Assembly: GCA_031398975.1 (NCBI GenBank)
Contig: JANNOI010000042.1
Span: 1-64,000, forward strand
Source of the DNA: JAKFWI01 sp031398975
GTDB taxonomy: Bacteria > Pseudomonadota > Alphaproteobacteria > Caulobacterales > Aquidulcibacteraceae
Direction: 5' to 3'
DNA: 64,000 nt
The notes beneath the pieces were generated by a model. The model saw only the letters and a list, made by a program, of their open reading frames with translations. It was not told the DNA's origin and searched no databases. Below, one piece after another: positions 51,747 to 59,918 of this stretch; the first letter of the stretch is position 1; every line of letters begins with the position of its first letter. The position numbers and the translations under genes are program-made.

Positions 51747-52685
51747 ATGCACGCCGATCCCAACCTCTACGCGTATTGGCCCTATCGGGACCGCCCGAAA
51801 ATCGTCTGGCCCGGGGGCAAGAAGCTCGCATTCTGGGTGGCGCCCAATATCGAGTTTTATGAGTTTGATCCCCCGCAAAATCCCGCGCGCGCCGGCTGGC
51901 CGCGCCCTGCGCCCGACATCGTGGGCTATTCCCAGCGCGATTGGGGCAACCGCGTGGGGCATTGGCGGCTCATGGAGATGCTCGATCGCCACGCCATGCG
52001 CGGCTCGGTTTCGCTGTCTGTGGCGCTGATCGACCATCATCCCGAGATCATCGAGGCGTGCGCCGCGCGCGGGTGGGAGTTTTTCAGCCACGGCATCTAC
52101 AACACCCGCTATTCCTACGGCCTCACCGAGGCCGAAGAACGCGCCACGCTCGAGGACGCGATCCTCAGTATACAGAAAGCCGTCGGCCAGCGGGTCCGCG
52201 GCTATCTGGCCCCCGCGCTTACCCACACCGAACGCACGCTCGATCTGATCGCCGAACTCGGCTTCTGGTACAGTTGCGATCTGTTCCAGGACGATCAGCC
52301 CCAGCCGCTCAAGACCCGATCCGGCAAGCTGATCTCCCTGCCCTATTCGCTCGAAGTCAATGACGTAATCGCCTATGGCGCGCTGGGCATGGACCCCTGG
52401 CGCTACGCGGACGTGCTGAAGCGCCATTTCGACCAATTGCTCGAGGAGGGCGCGCGCTCGGGCGTGGTGATGTGCATTCCCCTGCACGCCTATCTCGTCT
52501 CCCAACCCCACCGCATCCGCGCCTTCGAGGCCGTGCTCGCCCATATCCGCGCGCACGCCGATGATGTCTGGATCACCACCGGCGCAGAGATCGCAGACTT
52601 CTACCGCACCGAATGCTGGGACGGGGCGCTCGCCGACATCGCCCGGCGCGGCGTTTCCCTCAGCGGGCATGGGTTTTCCCCGTGA
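51747..52685 (+). CDS. PuuE/allantoinase-like polysaccharide deacetylase family protein, first copy
   Basis: A 312-residue TIM-like hydrolase. The NodB-type fold shows SQRDWGNRVGHWRLMEMLDRH, ARGWEFFSHGIYN, RVRGYLAPALTHTERTLDLIAE and SLPYSLEVNDV. In the PuuE group such proteins act on allantoin and other ureides without needing all the NodB metal ligands. It begins 4 nt after the amidase gene and its stop overlaps the next gene's GTG (GTGA), so all three are coupled. Confidence 0.85.
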   Translation: MHADPNLYAYWPYRDRPKIVWPGGKKLAFWVAPNIEFYEFDPPQNPARAGWPRPAPDIVGYSQRDWGNRVGHWRLMEMLDRHAMRGSVSLSVALIDHHPEIIEACAARGWEFFSHGIYNTRYSYGLTEAEERATLEDAILSIQKAVGQRVRGYLAPALTHTERTLDLIAELGFWYSCDLFQDDQPQPLKTRSGKLISLPYSLEVNDVIAYGALGMDPWRYADVLKRHFDQLLEEGARSGVVMCIPLHAYLVSQPHRIRAFEAVLAHIRAHADDVWITTGAEIADFYRTECWDGALADIARRGVSLSGHGFSP

Positions 52686-53587
52686 GCCCCCTCGATTATC
52701 CCAAGCGCCGCTACGGCATGGACCAGGACCGCTACGACTGGCGCCCCGGGCCGGCGCGTGCGCCATCGGCCTGGCCGGGCGGGCGCAAGGTCGCGGCCCT
52801 GATCGTTTCGCCGCTCGAGTTCCATCGCCTCGACCCCGTCGGAAAGCCTTTCAAGGCCCCCGGCGCTATGCAAACCCCCTATCCGGACCTGCGCCATTAT
52901 ACCCAGCGCGATTACGGCCTCCGCGTGGGCGCCTTCCGCATCCTCGACGAACTGGACCGCGCGGGGCTCAAAGCCACGTTCGCCGTCAACGCCATCCTTT
53001 TGGAGCGCGTCCCACCTCTGATCGAGGCGATCCGGGCCGCGGGCCACGAGATCGCCGCCCATGGCTGGGAGGCCGATGCGCTGCATTGGGGCGGGCTGGC
53101 GCGCGAGGCCGAGGCCGGTCTCATCGCGCGCACCCGCGCGGCGTTCGACGCCCATGGCCTTTCCCCCCGCGCCTGGCTGAGCCCCGCACGCTCGGAAAGC
53201 TTCGCAACGCCCGACCTGATCGCGGCGGCGGGCTTTGACATCTGTCTGGATTGGGAGATGGACGCCTCTCCCCTCCCCATCCGGACCAGCAGCGGGCCGG
53301 TCTGCTGCGTGCCGCTGATGAACGAGTTGGACGACCGCAAATTGCTGATCGACCAGCGCCACAGCGAGGCGCAATGGCGCGACCAGATCCTCGAGGCGGC
53401 GGCCTTTCTGGCGAGCGATCAGGCGGGCGCTGGCGGGAACGTCTTGTCTTTCACCCTGACGCCTTATGTCAGCGGGCAGCCGTTTCGCATCCGGGCGCTG
53501 CGGGAGATTTTGGCGGCGCTGGCGCGCGACCCCCAAGTCTGGAACGCCAGCGTCACCGACATCGCCGACGCCGCTTCCCGCCAGTGA
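52682..53587 (+). CDS. PuuE/allantoinase-like polysaccharide deacetylase family protein, second copy
   Basis: A 301-residue paralogue of the preceding gene. It starts at the GTG overlapping the upstream stop. It shares TQRDYGLRVGAFRILDELDR, AAGHEIAAHGWEADALHW and SPRAWLSPARSESFATPDLI. The pair differ along their whole length, so they may act as a heteromer or on two steps. A nitrilase-fold gene follows after 14 nt. Confidence 0.85.
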   Translation: MSPLDYPKRRYGMDQDRYDWRPGPARAPSAWPGGRKVAALIVSPLEFHRLDPVGKPFKAPGAMQTPYPDLRHYTQRDYGLRVGAFRILDELDRAGLKATFAVNAILLERVPPLIEAIRAAGHEIAAHGWEADALHWGGLAREAEAGLIARTRAAFDAHGLSPRAWLSPARSESFATPDLIAAAGFDICLDWEMDASPLPIRTSSGPVCCVPLMNELDDRKLLIDQRHSEAQWRDQILEAAAFLASDQAGAGGNVLSFTLTPYVSGQPFRIRALREILAALARDPQVWNASVTDIADAASRQ

Positions 53588-53600
53588 CCGCACCCCGCCC

Positions 53601-54731
53601 GTGACCGCCACCCGCCGCACCCTCTTCGCCGCCGCCGCCGGAGCGCTTTTGCCGATGCCTGACGCCGCCCTCGCCGCACCAACATCCCCGCGCGCCGAAC
53701 CGGTAAGCGCGCTCGCCCTGCAGACGCGCTGCGACGCGGTGAACCAGGACGCCAACCCCGCCGATGCGCGCGCGCGCATGGCGGGGGCGATCGCGCGCGT
53801 ATCGGAGCAGATAGGGGCCTCCAAGGCCTTCCTCGCCGGCTTCAATGGCGCGCCGCTGCGCCTCGTCGTGCTGCCGGAATATTGGATGACCGGGTTCCCC
53901 CAGCGGGAGAGCCGCCAGGCTTGGCGCGAAAAAGCCGCCATCGCGATGGACGGGCCCGAGAGCGAGGCCTTGGCGGCGCTCGCGCAGCGCCACGCGCTTT
54001 TTCTGTGCTCAAACCATTACGAAACGGACCCGAACTTTCCCGATCTCTATTTCCAGGCCAATGTCGTTTATGCGCCCAATGGCGCTACGGCGCTGCGCTA
54101 TCGGCGGATGATTTCGCTCTATACGCCCACCCCGTTCGATGTCTGGGACCGGTATCTCGACGTGTACGGACGGGATGCGATCTTCCCCGTGGCGCGGACC
54201 GAGATCGGCGTTCTATCGACCATCGCGTCCGAGGAGATCCTCTACCCCGAGATCGCCCGGATGGGCGCGCTGAAGGGGGCCGAGATTTTGCTGCACCCCA
54301 CGAGCGAGGCGGGCTCGCCCCAGCTTACCCCCAAACATATCGCCAAACTCGCCCGGGCCGGGGAGAACATGGCCTATCTCGTATCCGCCAATTCCGCCGG
54401 CATTTTCGGGGGCGCAGCGCCCGCGCACGCCACGGACGGCATGAGCGTGGTGGTGGACTGGTCCGGCCGTATCCTCGCGGAGGCGGGCGCGGGCGAGACG
54501 CTGGTGGCCAACGCGCTGCTCGATCTCGAGGCGCTGCGGGGCGCGCGCCGGCGCACGGGCATGGCCAATCTGCTGAGCCGGCTGCCCCTGCAAGCCTTCG
54601 CCCCCGCCTATGCCGGCGCGCGCGCCGCGCCAAACGCCATGACGGACGGCGCGATGCTGGAACGCCCGGCCGTGCTGGAGCGCCAGCGCGCGCTGATCGA
54701 GAAACTGGTGCGCGAGGGCGCGCTGCGCTGA
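53601..54731 (+). CDS. Exported nitrilase-fold protein lacking catalytic Cys and Lys
   Basis: A 376-residue member of the carbon-nitrogen hydrolase superfamily with a Tat-type signal (TATRRTLFAAAAGALL). The catalytic Glu is kept in VVLPEYWMTG (near 100). The expected Lys position reads RYRRMISLY, with Arg, and the expected Cys position reads TIASEEILYPEIAR, with Ala. Thus the usual Cys-Glu-Lys triad is not present. GTG at 53601 is chosen; it lies just after the previous stop. The rest of the fold (LHPTSEAG, ENMAYLVSANSAGIFGG) is intact. It may bind, not cleave, its ligand. Confidence 0.82.
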   Translation: MTATRRTLFAAAAGALLPMPDAALAAPTSPRAEPVSALALQTRCDAVNQDANPADARARMAGAIARVSEQIGASKAFLAGFNGAPLRLVVLPEYWMTGFPQRESRQAWREKAAIAMDGPESEALAALAQRHALFLCSNHYETDPNFPDLYFQANVVYAPNGATALRYRRMISLYTPTPFDVWDRYLDVYGRDAIFPVARTEIGVLSTIASEEILYPEIARMGALKGAEILLHPTSEAGSPQLTPKHIAKLARAGENMAYLVSANSAGIFGGAAPAHATDGMSVVVDWSGRILAEAGAGETLVANALLDLEALRGARRRTGMANLLSRLPLQAFAPAYAGARAAPNAMTDGAMLERPAVLERQRALIEKLVREGALR

Positions 54732-54740
54732 GCCAAGTCT

Positions 54741-55610
54741 CTAAGCCCCCTCGCCCGTCTCATAGCGGGCGCCGTCGGCCAACAGGTCGGCCAAGCCGAT
54801 CAAGGCGTTGATCTCGCCGAAATCGAGCATGCGCGCGCGATAGGCGCCGGTGGCGCCGTCTTCTTTCAGCACCCGGAGGAATTCCTGCGCCATGAAAGCG
54901 AACGCGCGCACCATCGAGGCCGGCGCGATGATGAGGCGAAACCCGATCTCCTCGAGTTCCGAGCGGGACAGGATGGGCGTGCGCCCCCCTTCGACCATAT
55001 TGGCCAGAAGCGGCGGCCCGCCCGCAAAGCGCGCGCAGATCGCGCCCATCTCCTTAAGACTTTGCGGGGCCTCGATGAACAGCACGTCCGCCCCCGCCTC
55101 GTGATAAAGCGCCGCCCGGTCCAGCGCGGCGGAAAGGCCCTCCACCGCCAGCGCATCGGTGCGCGCGATGATCAGCGTCTCGGAGGAGGCGCGCGCGTCC
55201 ACGGCGGCGCGCACCTTGCCCGCCATGTCGGCGGCCGGAATCAGGGCCTTGCCGGTAAGGTGGCCGCAGCGTTTGGGGCTGGTTTGATCTTCGATCTGCA
55301 GGGCGTTCGCGCCCAGGCGCTCGAACTGGCGCACCGTCTGCTTGACGTTCAAGGCGTTGCCGAACCCGGTGTCGATATCGACGATCAGCGGGATCCCCAC
55401 CCGGTCGCGCACCCGCGCCACCACGTCCGCCGCCTGACTTGGGCTGACAAGCCCGACGTCGGGGCGGCCCAACTGCGTATAGGCGATCGCCGCACCCGAC
55501 AGATACACCGCCTCAAATCCCGCCTGCTCCACGAGCAGCGCAGACAACGCATCGAAAGCCCCCGGCGCCACCACGGCGGAGCCGGACTGAAGCCGCGCAC
55601 CCAGACTCAA
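54741..55610 (-). CDS. Isocitrate lyase/PEP mutase family C-C lyase (dimethylmalate/methylmalate lyase-like)
   Basis: A 289-residue TIM-barrel lyase. The metal motif is LIVDIDTGFGN (near 80-90), and the signature EDQTSPKRCGHLTGK (near 125) carries the catalytic Cys of the lyase branch (as in 2-methylisocitrate and 2,3-dimethylmalate lyases). EAP and NMVEGG occur further on. It would split an alkylmalate-type acid to pyruvate or a 2-oxoacid. Its start overlaps the stop of the small dehydratase subunit (ATGA). Confidence 0.88.
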   Translation of the reverse strand: MSLGARLQSGSAVVAPGAFDALSALLVEQAGFEAVYLSGAAIAYTQLGRPDVGLVSPSQAADVVARVRDRVGIPLIVDIDTGFGNALNVKQTVRQFERLGANALQIEDQTSPKRCGHLTGKALIPAADMAGKVRAAVDARASSETLIIARTDALAVEGLSAALDRAALYHEAGADVLFIEAPQSLKEMGAICARFAGGPPLLANMVEGGRTPILSRSELEEIGFRLIIAPASMVRAFAFMAQEFLRVLKEDGATGAYRARMLDFGEINALIGLADLLADGARYETGEGA

Positions 55611-56110
55611 GACACAGCCCCTTCCCCGCCCGCGCGCTGCGCTTTCAGGTGCGCCATCAATCCCCCCGCCGCGACGATCGACATCAGGTGGGCGGGGACC
55701 GGCGCGAAGCGGTGCTCCCGCCCCGTCGCCGTGTTACGCACGCGCCCAGCCGCCAGATCAAGGTCCAGCCGGTCGCCATCGCCGATCGCGCGGGCGTCGG
55801 CGCAGATCAGGGCGGGAAGCGCGAGGTTGAAGGCGTTGCGGTGGAAGATGCGCGCGAAGCTTACCGCGATCACCGCCGCCACCCCCAAGAGCTTCAGCGA
55901 CTGCACCGCCTGCTCCCGCGAGGACCCCACCCCGAAGCTTTCCCCCGCCACCACGAAATCGCCCGGCCGCACCGCGTCCGCGAAGTCCGGCCGCAGCGCC
56001 TTCAAACACTGCCGCGCCAGCGCGTCCGGGGGCAGCTTCATCAGCGCGCCGGGGGCCAGCACGTCGGTATCGACCCGATCCCCAAACACCCACGCCCGGC
56101 CCATGCCCAT
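55607..56110 (-). CDS. Aconitase-superfamily dehydratase small subunit (LeuD-like)
   Basis: A 167-residue swivel subunit. The LeuD/aconitase D pattern reads VFGDRVDTDVLAPG near 10, GESFGVGSSREQAVQSLKLLGV near 57 and SFARIFHRNAFNL near 85. ATG at 56110 overlaps the large-subunit stop (TGATG), so both chains are co-translated. A role in leucine synthesis is less likely than a catabolic dehydratase because the next gene is a C-C lyase and no leuA/leuB is near. Confidence 0.87.
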   Translation of the reverse strand: MGMGRAWVFGDRVDTDVLAPGALMKLPPDALARQCLKALRPDFADAVRPGDFVVAGESFGVGSSREQAVQSLKLLGVAAVIAVSFARIFHRNAFNLALPALICADARAIGDGDRLDLDLAAGRVRNTATGREHRFAPVPAHLMSIVAAGGLMAHLKAQRAGGEGAVS

Positions 56111-57402
56111 CACGCCGCCTCCCGCAGCCCGGTGAGGTACGGCCGGGGATCGACAATCGCGCCGGCGATGGCCGCGGCCGCCACGCTGTAGGGCGAGCCC
56201 AAATAGACAGCCGCCTCCGAATGACCCATGCGGCCCTTGAAATTGCGGTTGGTGGTGGAAAGGCAGACTTCGCCCGCGCCCAGCAGGCCGGCGCCCATGC
56301 CCGCACACGCCCCGCATCCCGACGCCAGCAGCACAGCCCCCGCGCTGAGCAAAGTCTCGAGCACGCCCTCGCGGGCGGCCTGTTCGGTGATCCGGCTGGA
56401 GGCCGGCGCCACCAGGAGCCGCACGCCCTTGGCGACGCGCTCGCCCTTCAGCACCCGCGCCGCCATCCGCAGATCGTCGAGCTTCGCGCCGACGCACGCG
56501 CCGATATAGGCCTGATCGATCCGCACCCCCGCATGGGCGGCGACGGGGGCTGCATTGGCGGGGCTGTGCGGCGCGGCGATCTGGGGCTCAAGGCTTTGGG
56601 CGTCGAAACGCACATCCCGGGCGAAGCGCGCCTCAGGGTCTGACCGCCAGCGCAGCGCGGCCGCCGCGTCCGGCGTCCCGCCATGGGCGCGGATATGGGC
56701 AAGCGTCACGCCGTCCGGTGCGATCAGGCCGGCGTCATAGCCAAGTTCGGCGCTCATGTTGGAGAGCGTCATGCGCTCGTCCATCGTCATCGCGTCAACG
56801 GCCTCGCCCGCAAATTCGAGCGCCCGGAAGCCATTGTCCATGCCCAGTTCGCGACACAGAAACAGCATGACATCCTTCGCGGTGACGCCCTCCGCGAGCG
56901 CGCCGTCCCATCGCACGCGGTCGCTCTCCGGCACGGTGATCCAAGTCTGCCCGGTGGCGGCGATCGCGGCCATGTCCGTTGCGCCATAGCCCGCCGCGTA
57001 GCAGGCGAACGCGCCGGCATGGCAGGAATGGCTGTCGCCCCCCGCAACAAACATGCCCGGCGCCAGCAGCCCGTATTGCGGCAGCAGCGTATGGGCGATG
57101 CCTTCCATGTCGAAAAACCGCTCCACTCCGTAGTCGCGCGCGAACGTCCGGGTGAGCTTCAGGATCGCCGCGCTCTCGGCGTCGACGGCGGGGGTGTAAT
57201 GGTCGGTGACGAGCACGACCTTGGCCGGATCCCACAGCCCAACCCCCAACGCCTCCAGCATCGGCTTCCATCGGCGCGGGCCGGAACTGTCATGCGCGAA
57301 GGCGAGATCGACCGCGCAGGTGACGATCTCCCCGGGCGCTACCGCCTCGCGGCCCGCCGCGCGGGCGATCAGTTTTTCGGCCAGGGTGAGGCCCGGGGCC
57401 AT
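56110..57402 (-). CDS. Aconitase-superfamily dehydratase large subunit (LeuC-like)
   Basis: A 430-residue [4Fe-4S] dehydratase subunit. The Fe-S cysteines are in YIGACVGAKLDD (near 290) and SGCGACAGMG (near 350); catalytic DSHSCHAGAFACYAAGYG-type residues occur near 120. It belongs to the homoaconitase/isopropylmalate-isomerase group, which also includes 2,3-dimethylmalate dehydratase. The start at 57402 is chosen as the first that fits the family. With the small subunit and lyase it forms a three-gene operon, divergent from a GntR regulator. Confidence 0.88.
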   Translation of the reverse strand: MAPGLTLAEKLIARAAGREAVAPGEIVTCAVDLAFAHDSSGPRRWKPMLEALGVGLWDPAKVVLVTDHYTPAVDAESAAILKLTRTFARDYGVERFFDMEGIAHTLLPQYGLLAPGMFVAGGDSHSCHAGAFACYAAGYGATDMAAIAATGQTWITVPESDRVRWDGALAEGVTAKDVMLFLCRELGMDNGFRALEFAGEAVDAMTMDERMTLSNMSAELGYDAGLIAPDGVTLAHIRAHGGTPDAAAALRWRSDPEARFARDVRFDAQSLEPQIAAPHSPANAAPVAAHAGVRIDQAYIGACVGAKLDDLRMAARVLKGERVAKGVRLLVAPASSRITEQAAREGVLETLLSAGAVLLASGCGACAGMGAGLLGAGEVCLSTTNRNFKGRMGHSEAAVYLGSPYSVAAAAIAGAIVDPRPYLTGLREAA

Positions 57403-57470
57403 GGCGGGTCTTTCAGGCGGGGCGGGGCGAGCGGAGGGGAGCGTGGCGGGATAGCCGAGCATGGTTTTAT

Positions 57471-57480
57471 TGGTATATCA
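57471..57480. promoter_or_regulatory. GntR operator candidate
   Basis: TGGTATATCA is a near-palindrome (TGGTATA/TATATCA) resembling GntR-family operators. It lies between the dehydratase start and the GntR start, 35 nt before the regulator ATG, so both divergent genes could be controlled from it. Confidence 0.45.
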
Positions 57481-57514
57481 TCTTCGCATTATCCAACCGC
57501 CCCGTCGAGCACCC

Positions 57515-58360
57515 ATGCCCCCCGCCGCCAGCGCCGCCCGCGCGCTTCAAAGCCGCGCCCGCCCGGCGCGCGCCGATCTCGCCCGCGACCTCCGGCCCGA
57601 CCTTCTGGACGCCGCCTCCCCCGTCCCCCTCTATCAGCAAGTCTATCTGCTGCTGCGCGAGCGCATCGTCTCGGGCGCGTTCGCCGTGGGCGCGCTGTTG
57701 CCGGGGGAGCAGGAAGTGGTGCGCCTGCTGGACGTTTCCCGCATCACGGTGAAGCGGGCGATGAGCGAGCTTGCGGCCGGGGGCTTCGTGGCGCGCCATC
57801 GCGGGCGGGGCACGATCGTGACCTTCAACGCCGCCGCCCCCGTCGTCAAAGGCAGTTTCGAAACCCTGCTGGACAGCCTGCGCCTGATGGGGCTGGGCAC
57901 GGCGGTGGCGCTGCTGGAGGTGGCCGACGTCGGCGCGAACCCCGAGATCGCCGGGCTTTTAGGGCTCGAGATCGGCGCGCCGGTGCAGCGGGCCGTGCGG
58001 CTGCGCAAGATCGAGGGCGAGCCCTTTTCCTACCTGATCACCCACGTCCCCCGCGAGATCGCCGCCCGCTTCGACGCCCAGGACCTCGCCCATACCCCGC
58101 TGCTGGAACTGCTAGAGCGCGCCGGCCACGAGGCGGTGGAGGCGGAGCAATGGATCACCGCCTGCACGGGAGAGCTGAAGATCGCACGCGCGCTGGGCGT
58201 CGGCTCGGGCGCGCCCCTATTGGAGATCCGGCGCGTGATGCGGGACCGCGACGGGCGGGGCGTTGAGGCGCTGCATGGTTTTTACCGGCCCGAACGCTTC
58301 CACCACCATATGCGCCTCACCCGCCGCCGCTCCCGCCGCGGCCGCGACGAATGGCGCTGA
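57515..58360 (+). CDS. GntR/HutC-family regulator
   Basis: A 281-residue regulator with an N-terminal winged helix (residues about 40-105: SPVPLYQQVYLLLRERIVSG, LLPGEQEVVRLLDVSRITVK, GGFVARHRGRGTIV) and a C-terminal UTRA ligand domain (residues about 115-260, FLITHVPREIAARFD and the closing ALHGFYRPERF). HutC-type proteins repress catabolic operons until substrate appears. ATG at 57515 is preferred. Its divergent neighbour is the alkylmalate-type operon. Confidence 0.88.
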   Translation: MPPAASAARALQSRARPARADLARDLRPDLLDAASPVPLYQQVYLLLRERIVSGAFAVGALLPGEQEVVRLLDVSRITVKRAMSELAAGGFVARHRGRGTIVTFNAAAPVVKGSFETLLDSLRLMGLGTAVALLEVADVGANPEIAGLLGLEIGAPVQRAVRLRKIEGEPFSYLITHVPREIAARFDAQDLAHTPLLELLERAGHEAVEAEQWITACTGELKIARALGVGSGAPLLEIRRVMRDRDGRGVEALHGFYRPERFHHHMRLTRRRSRRGRDEWR

Positions 58361-58385
58361 GCCGGCGGGGAAAGGAGCGGCCGTG

Positions 58386-59027
58386 ATGGAGGATGCGACG
58401 CTTCGCCTGCTGCACGTCCTGGTGCTGGTGTACTGGTTGGGCGGCGATCTCGGGTCTTTCGCCAGCTCGTTCGTGATCAGCGATCCCAAGGCGGCGCCCG
58501 CCGCGCGCTTGGCCATGGCGAAGCTGCTGGGCCACCTCGATATGGCGCCGCGCAGCGCGCTGATTCTGGCCGCCCCCACCGGGCTTGCACTCGCCGCGCA
58601 CACCGGCTGGATCGCGGCGCCGGGCTGGGTGGTGGGCGCGGTGTGGGCCCTCTCGCTCGGATGGCTGGGGCTCGTCTGGTTCCTGCACCTGCGCCACGGG
58701 GCCGCCCCGCTGTGGCGCACGCTCGATCTGGCGATCCGCTGGGGCGCGATCGCGGTGCTGCTGGGGGCGGCGCTGTTGGTGGCGGAGGCCCCGTCCTTCC
58801 TGCGCCTCAAGCTCGCTTTGCTCGCGGGCGCGATACTCGCCGGCCTCGCGATCCGCGCGGCGCTTAAGCCCTTCGGCCCGGGTCTCGCCGCCCTGGCGCG
58901 CGGGCAGGCCAACGCCGAAAGCGAGGCCGCCATCGGTAACGCCCTGAACCGCGCCCGGCCCGCCGTGCTCGCCATCTGGGCGCTGCTCGCGGCCGCCGCC
59001 TGGCTGGGCCTTGCGAAACCCCTCTGA
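58386..59027 (+). CDS. Uncharacterised multi-span membrane protein
   Basis: A 213-residue integral membrane protein with about five hydrophobic segments (LLHVLVLVYWLGGDLGSFAS near 7, LILAAPTGLALAAHTG near 58, GAVWALSLGWLGLVWFL near 82, AIAVLLGAALLVAEA near 115, LAIWALLAAAAWLGL near 198). The first resembles CopD-like or DUF2269 proteins, but I cannot assign it. The start at 58386 avoids overlap with the GntR gene. An enoyl-CoA hydratase gene follows 17 nt later. Confidence 0.65.
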   Translation: MEDATLRLLHVLVLVYWLGGDLGSFASSFVISDPKAAPAARLAMAKLLGHLDMAPRSALILAAPTGLALAAHTGWIAAPGWVVGAVWALSLGWLGLVWFLHLRHGAAPLWRTLDLAIRWGAIAVLLGAALLVAEAPSFLRLKLALLAGAILAGLAIRAALKPFGPGLAALARGQANAESEAAIGNALNRARPAVLAIWALLAAAAWLGLAKPL

Positions 59028-59044
59028 CCGCCTGGAGCACGCCC

Positions 59045-59821
59045 ATGCCGGAACCGGACATTTTCTTGCGCTCCATTCCGCATGCGGCCGAGCTGGTGCT
59101 GAACCGCCCCGCCAAGCGCAACGCGCTGACGCTCGCCATGTGGGCGGCGATCCCCGGCCTCGCCCAGCAAACCGCGCGCGACCCCCGCGTGCGGGCCCTG
59201 ATCGTGCGCGGCTCGGGCGGGGTGTTCAGCGCCGGCGCCGATATCGGCGAATTCCAGACCGCCTACCGCACCTCGGAAGACGCCCGCGCCAACCACCGGA
59301 TCCTGCAGGACGCCATGGGCGCGATCGAAGCCTTCCCCAAGCCCTCCGTAGCGCTGATCGAGGGGGCGTGCGTGGGCGGGGGCTGCGGGCTCGCGCTCGC
59401 GTGCGACCTGCGCTTTGCGTCCGAGACGGCCCACTTCGCCATCACCCCCGCCAAGCTCGGCCTCGTCTATGGCGCAGGCGACACACGCCGCCTGATCCAG
59501 GCGGTGGGCCGCGCACGCGCGAAGCAAATCCTGTTCACCGGCCAGACGATTGACGCCGCGACCGCGCTCGCCTGGGGCCTCGTCGGAGACGTGAGCCCCG
59601 CTCCCGAGACGGCGGTGGCCGATTTCGTCGCCGCGCTCGCCCAAGCCGCCCCCTCCTCCCAGCGCGCCGTGAAGGAAATCATCGCCCGCCTCGATACGGG
59701 GCTGCAGGAGGACGATGACGCCAGCACCGCCCTGTTCGCGCAGGCCTATTCCGGGGCCGATTTCGCCGAGGGCCTCGCCGCCTTCCAGCAGAAACGCCCG
59801 CCCCGGTTCCCGCAAGACTAG
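59045..59821 (+). CDS. Enoyl-CoA hydratase/isomerase family protein
   Basis: A 258-residue crotonase-fold enzyme. The substrate-binding and oxyanion-hole segment reads GGVFSAGADIGEF (near 62-72), and the second hole segment reads EGACVGGGCGLALACDLRFAS (near 107-125). It would hydrate or isomerise an acyl-CoA; catalytic Glu residues typical of hydratases are not clearly aligned (the usual Glu position reads KLGLVYGAG), so isomerase or another crotonase reaction is possible. It lies just downstream of the membrane protein gene. Confidence 0.87.
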   Translation: MPEPDIFLRSIPHAAELVLNRPAKRNALTLAMWAAIPGLAQQTARDPRVRALIVRGSGGVFSAGADIGEFQTAYRTSEDARANHRILQDAMGAIEAFPKPSVALIEGACVGGGCGLALACDLRFASETAHFAITPAKLGLVYGAGDTRRLIQAVGRARAKQILFTGQTIDAATALAWGLVGDVSPAPETAVADFVAALAQAAPSSQRAVKEIIARLDTGLQEDDDASTALFAQAYSGADFAEGLAAFQQKRPPRFPQD

Positions 59822-59840
59822 ACCGAGTCTGCGCGGGAAT

Positions 59841-59855
59841 TGCGATTGATTCGCA
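59841..59855. promoter_or_regulatory. Fur-box-like inverted repeat
   Basis: TGCGATTGATTCGCA has a 7-1-7 arrangement with 6 of 7 arm bases paired, much like alphaproteobacterial Fur boxes (TGCGAAT-N-ATTCGCA). It lies 64 nt before the TonB receptor ATG, suggesting iron control of the receptor and PepSY genes. Confidence 0.5.
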
Positions 59856-59918
59856 GGTGTGGCTCCGCTAGATGCTCTTGCGAACGAGTTACTGGACCGT
59901 TCCGCACGAGGGGAACGC

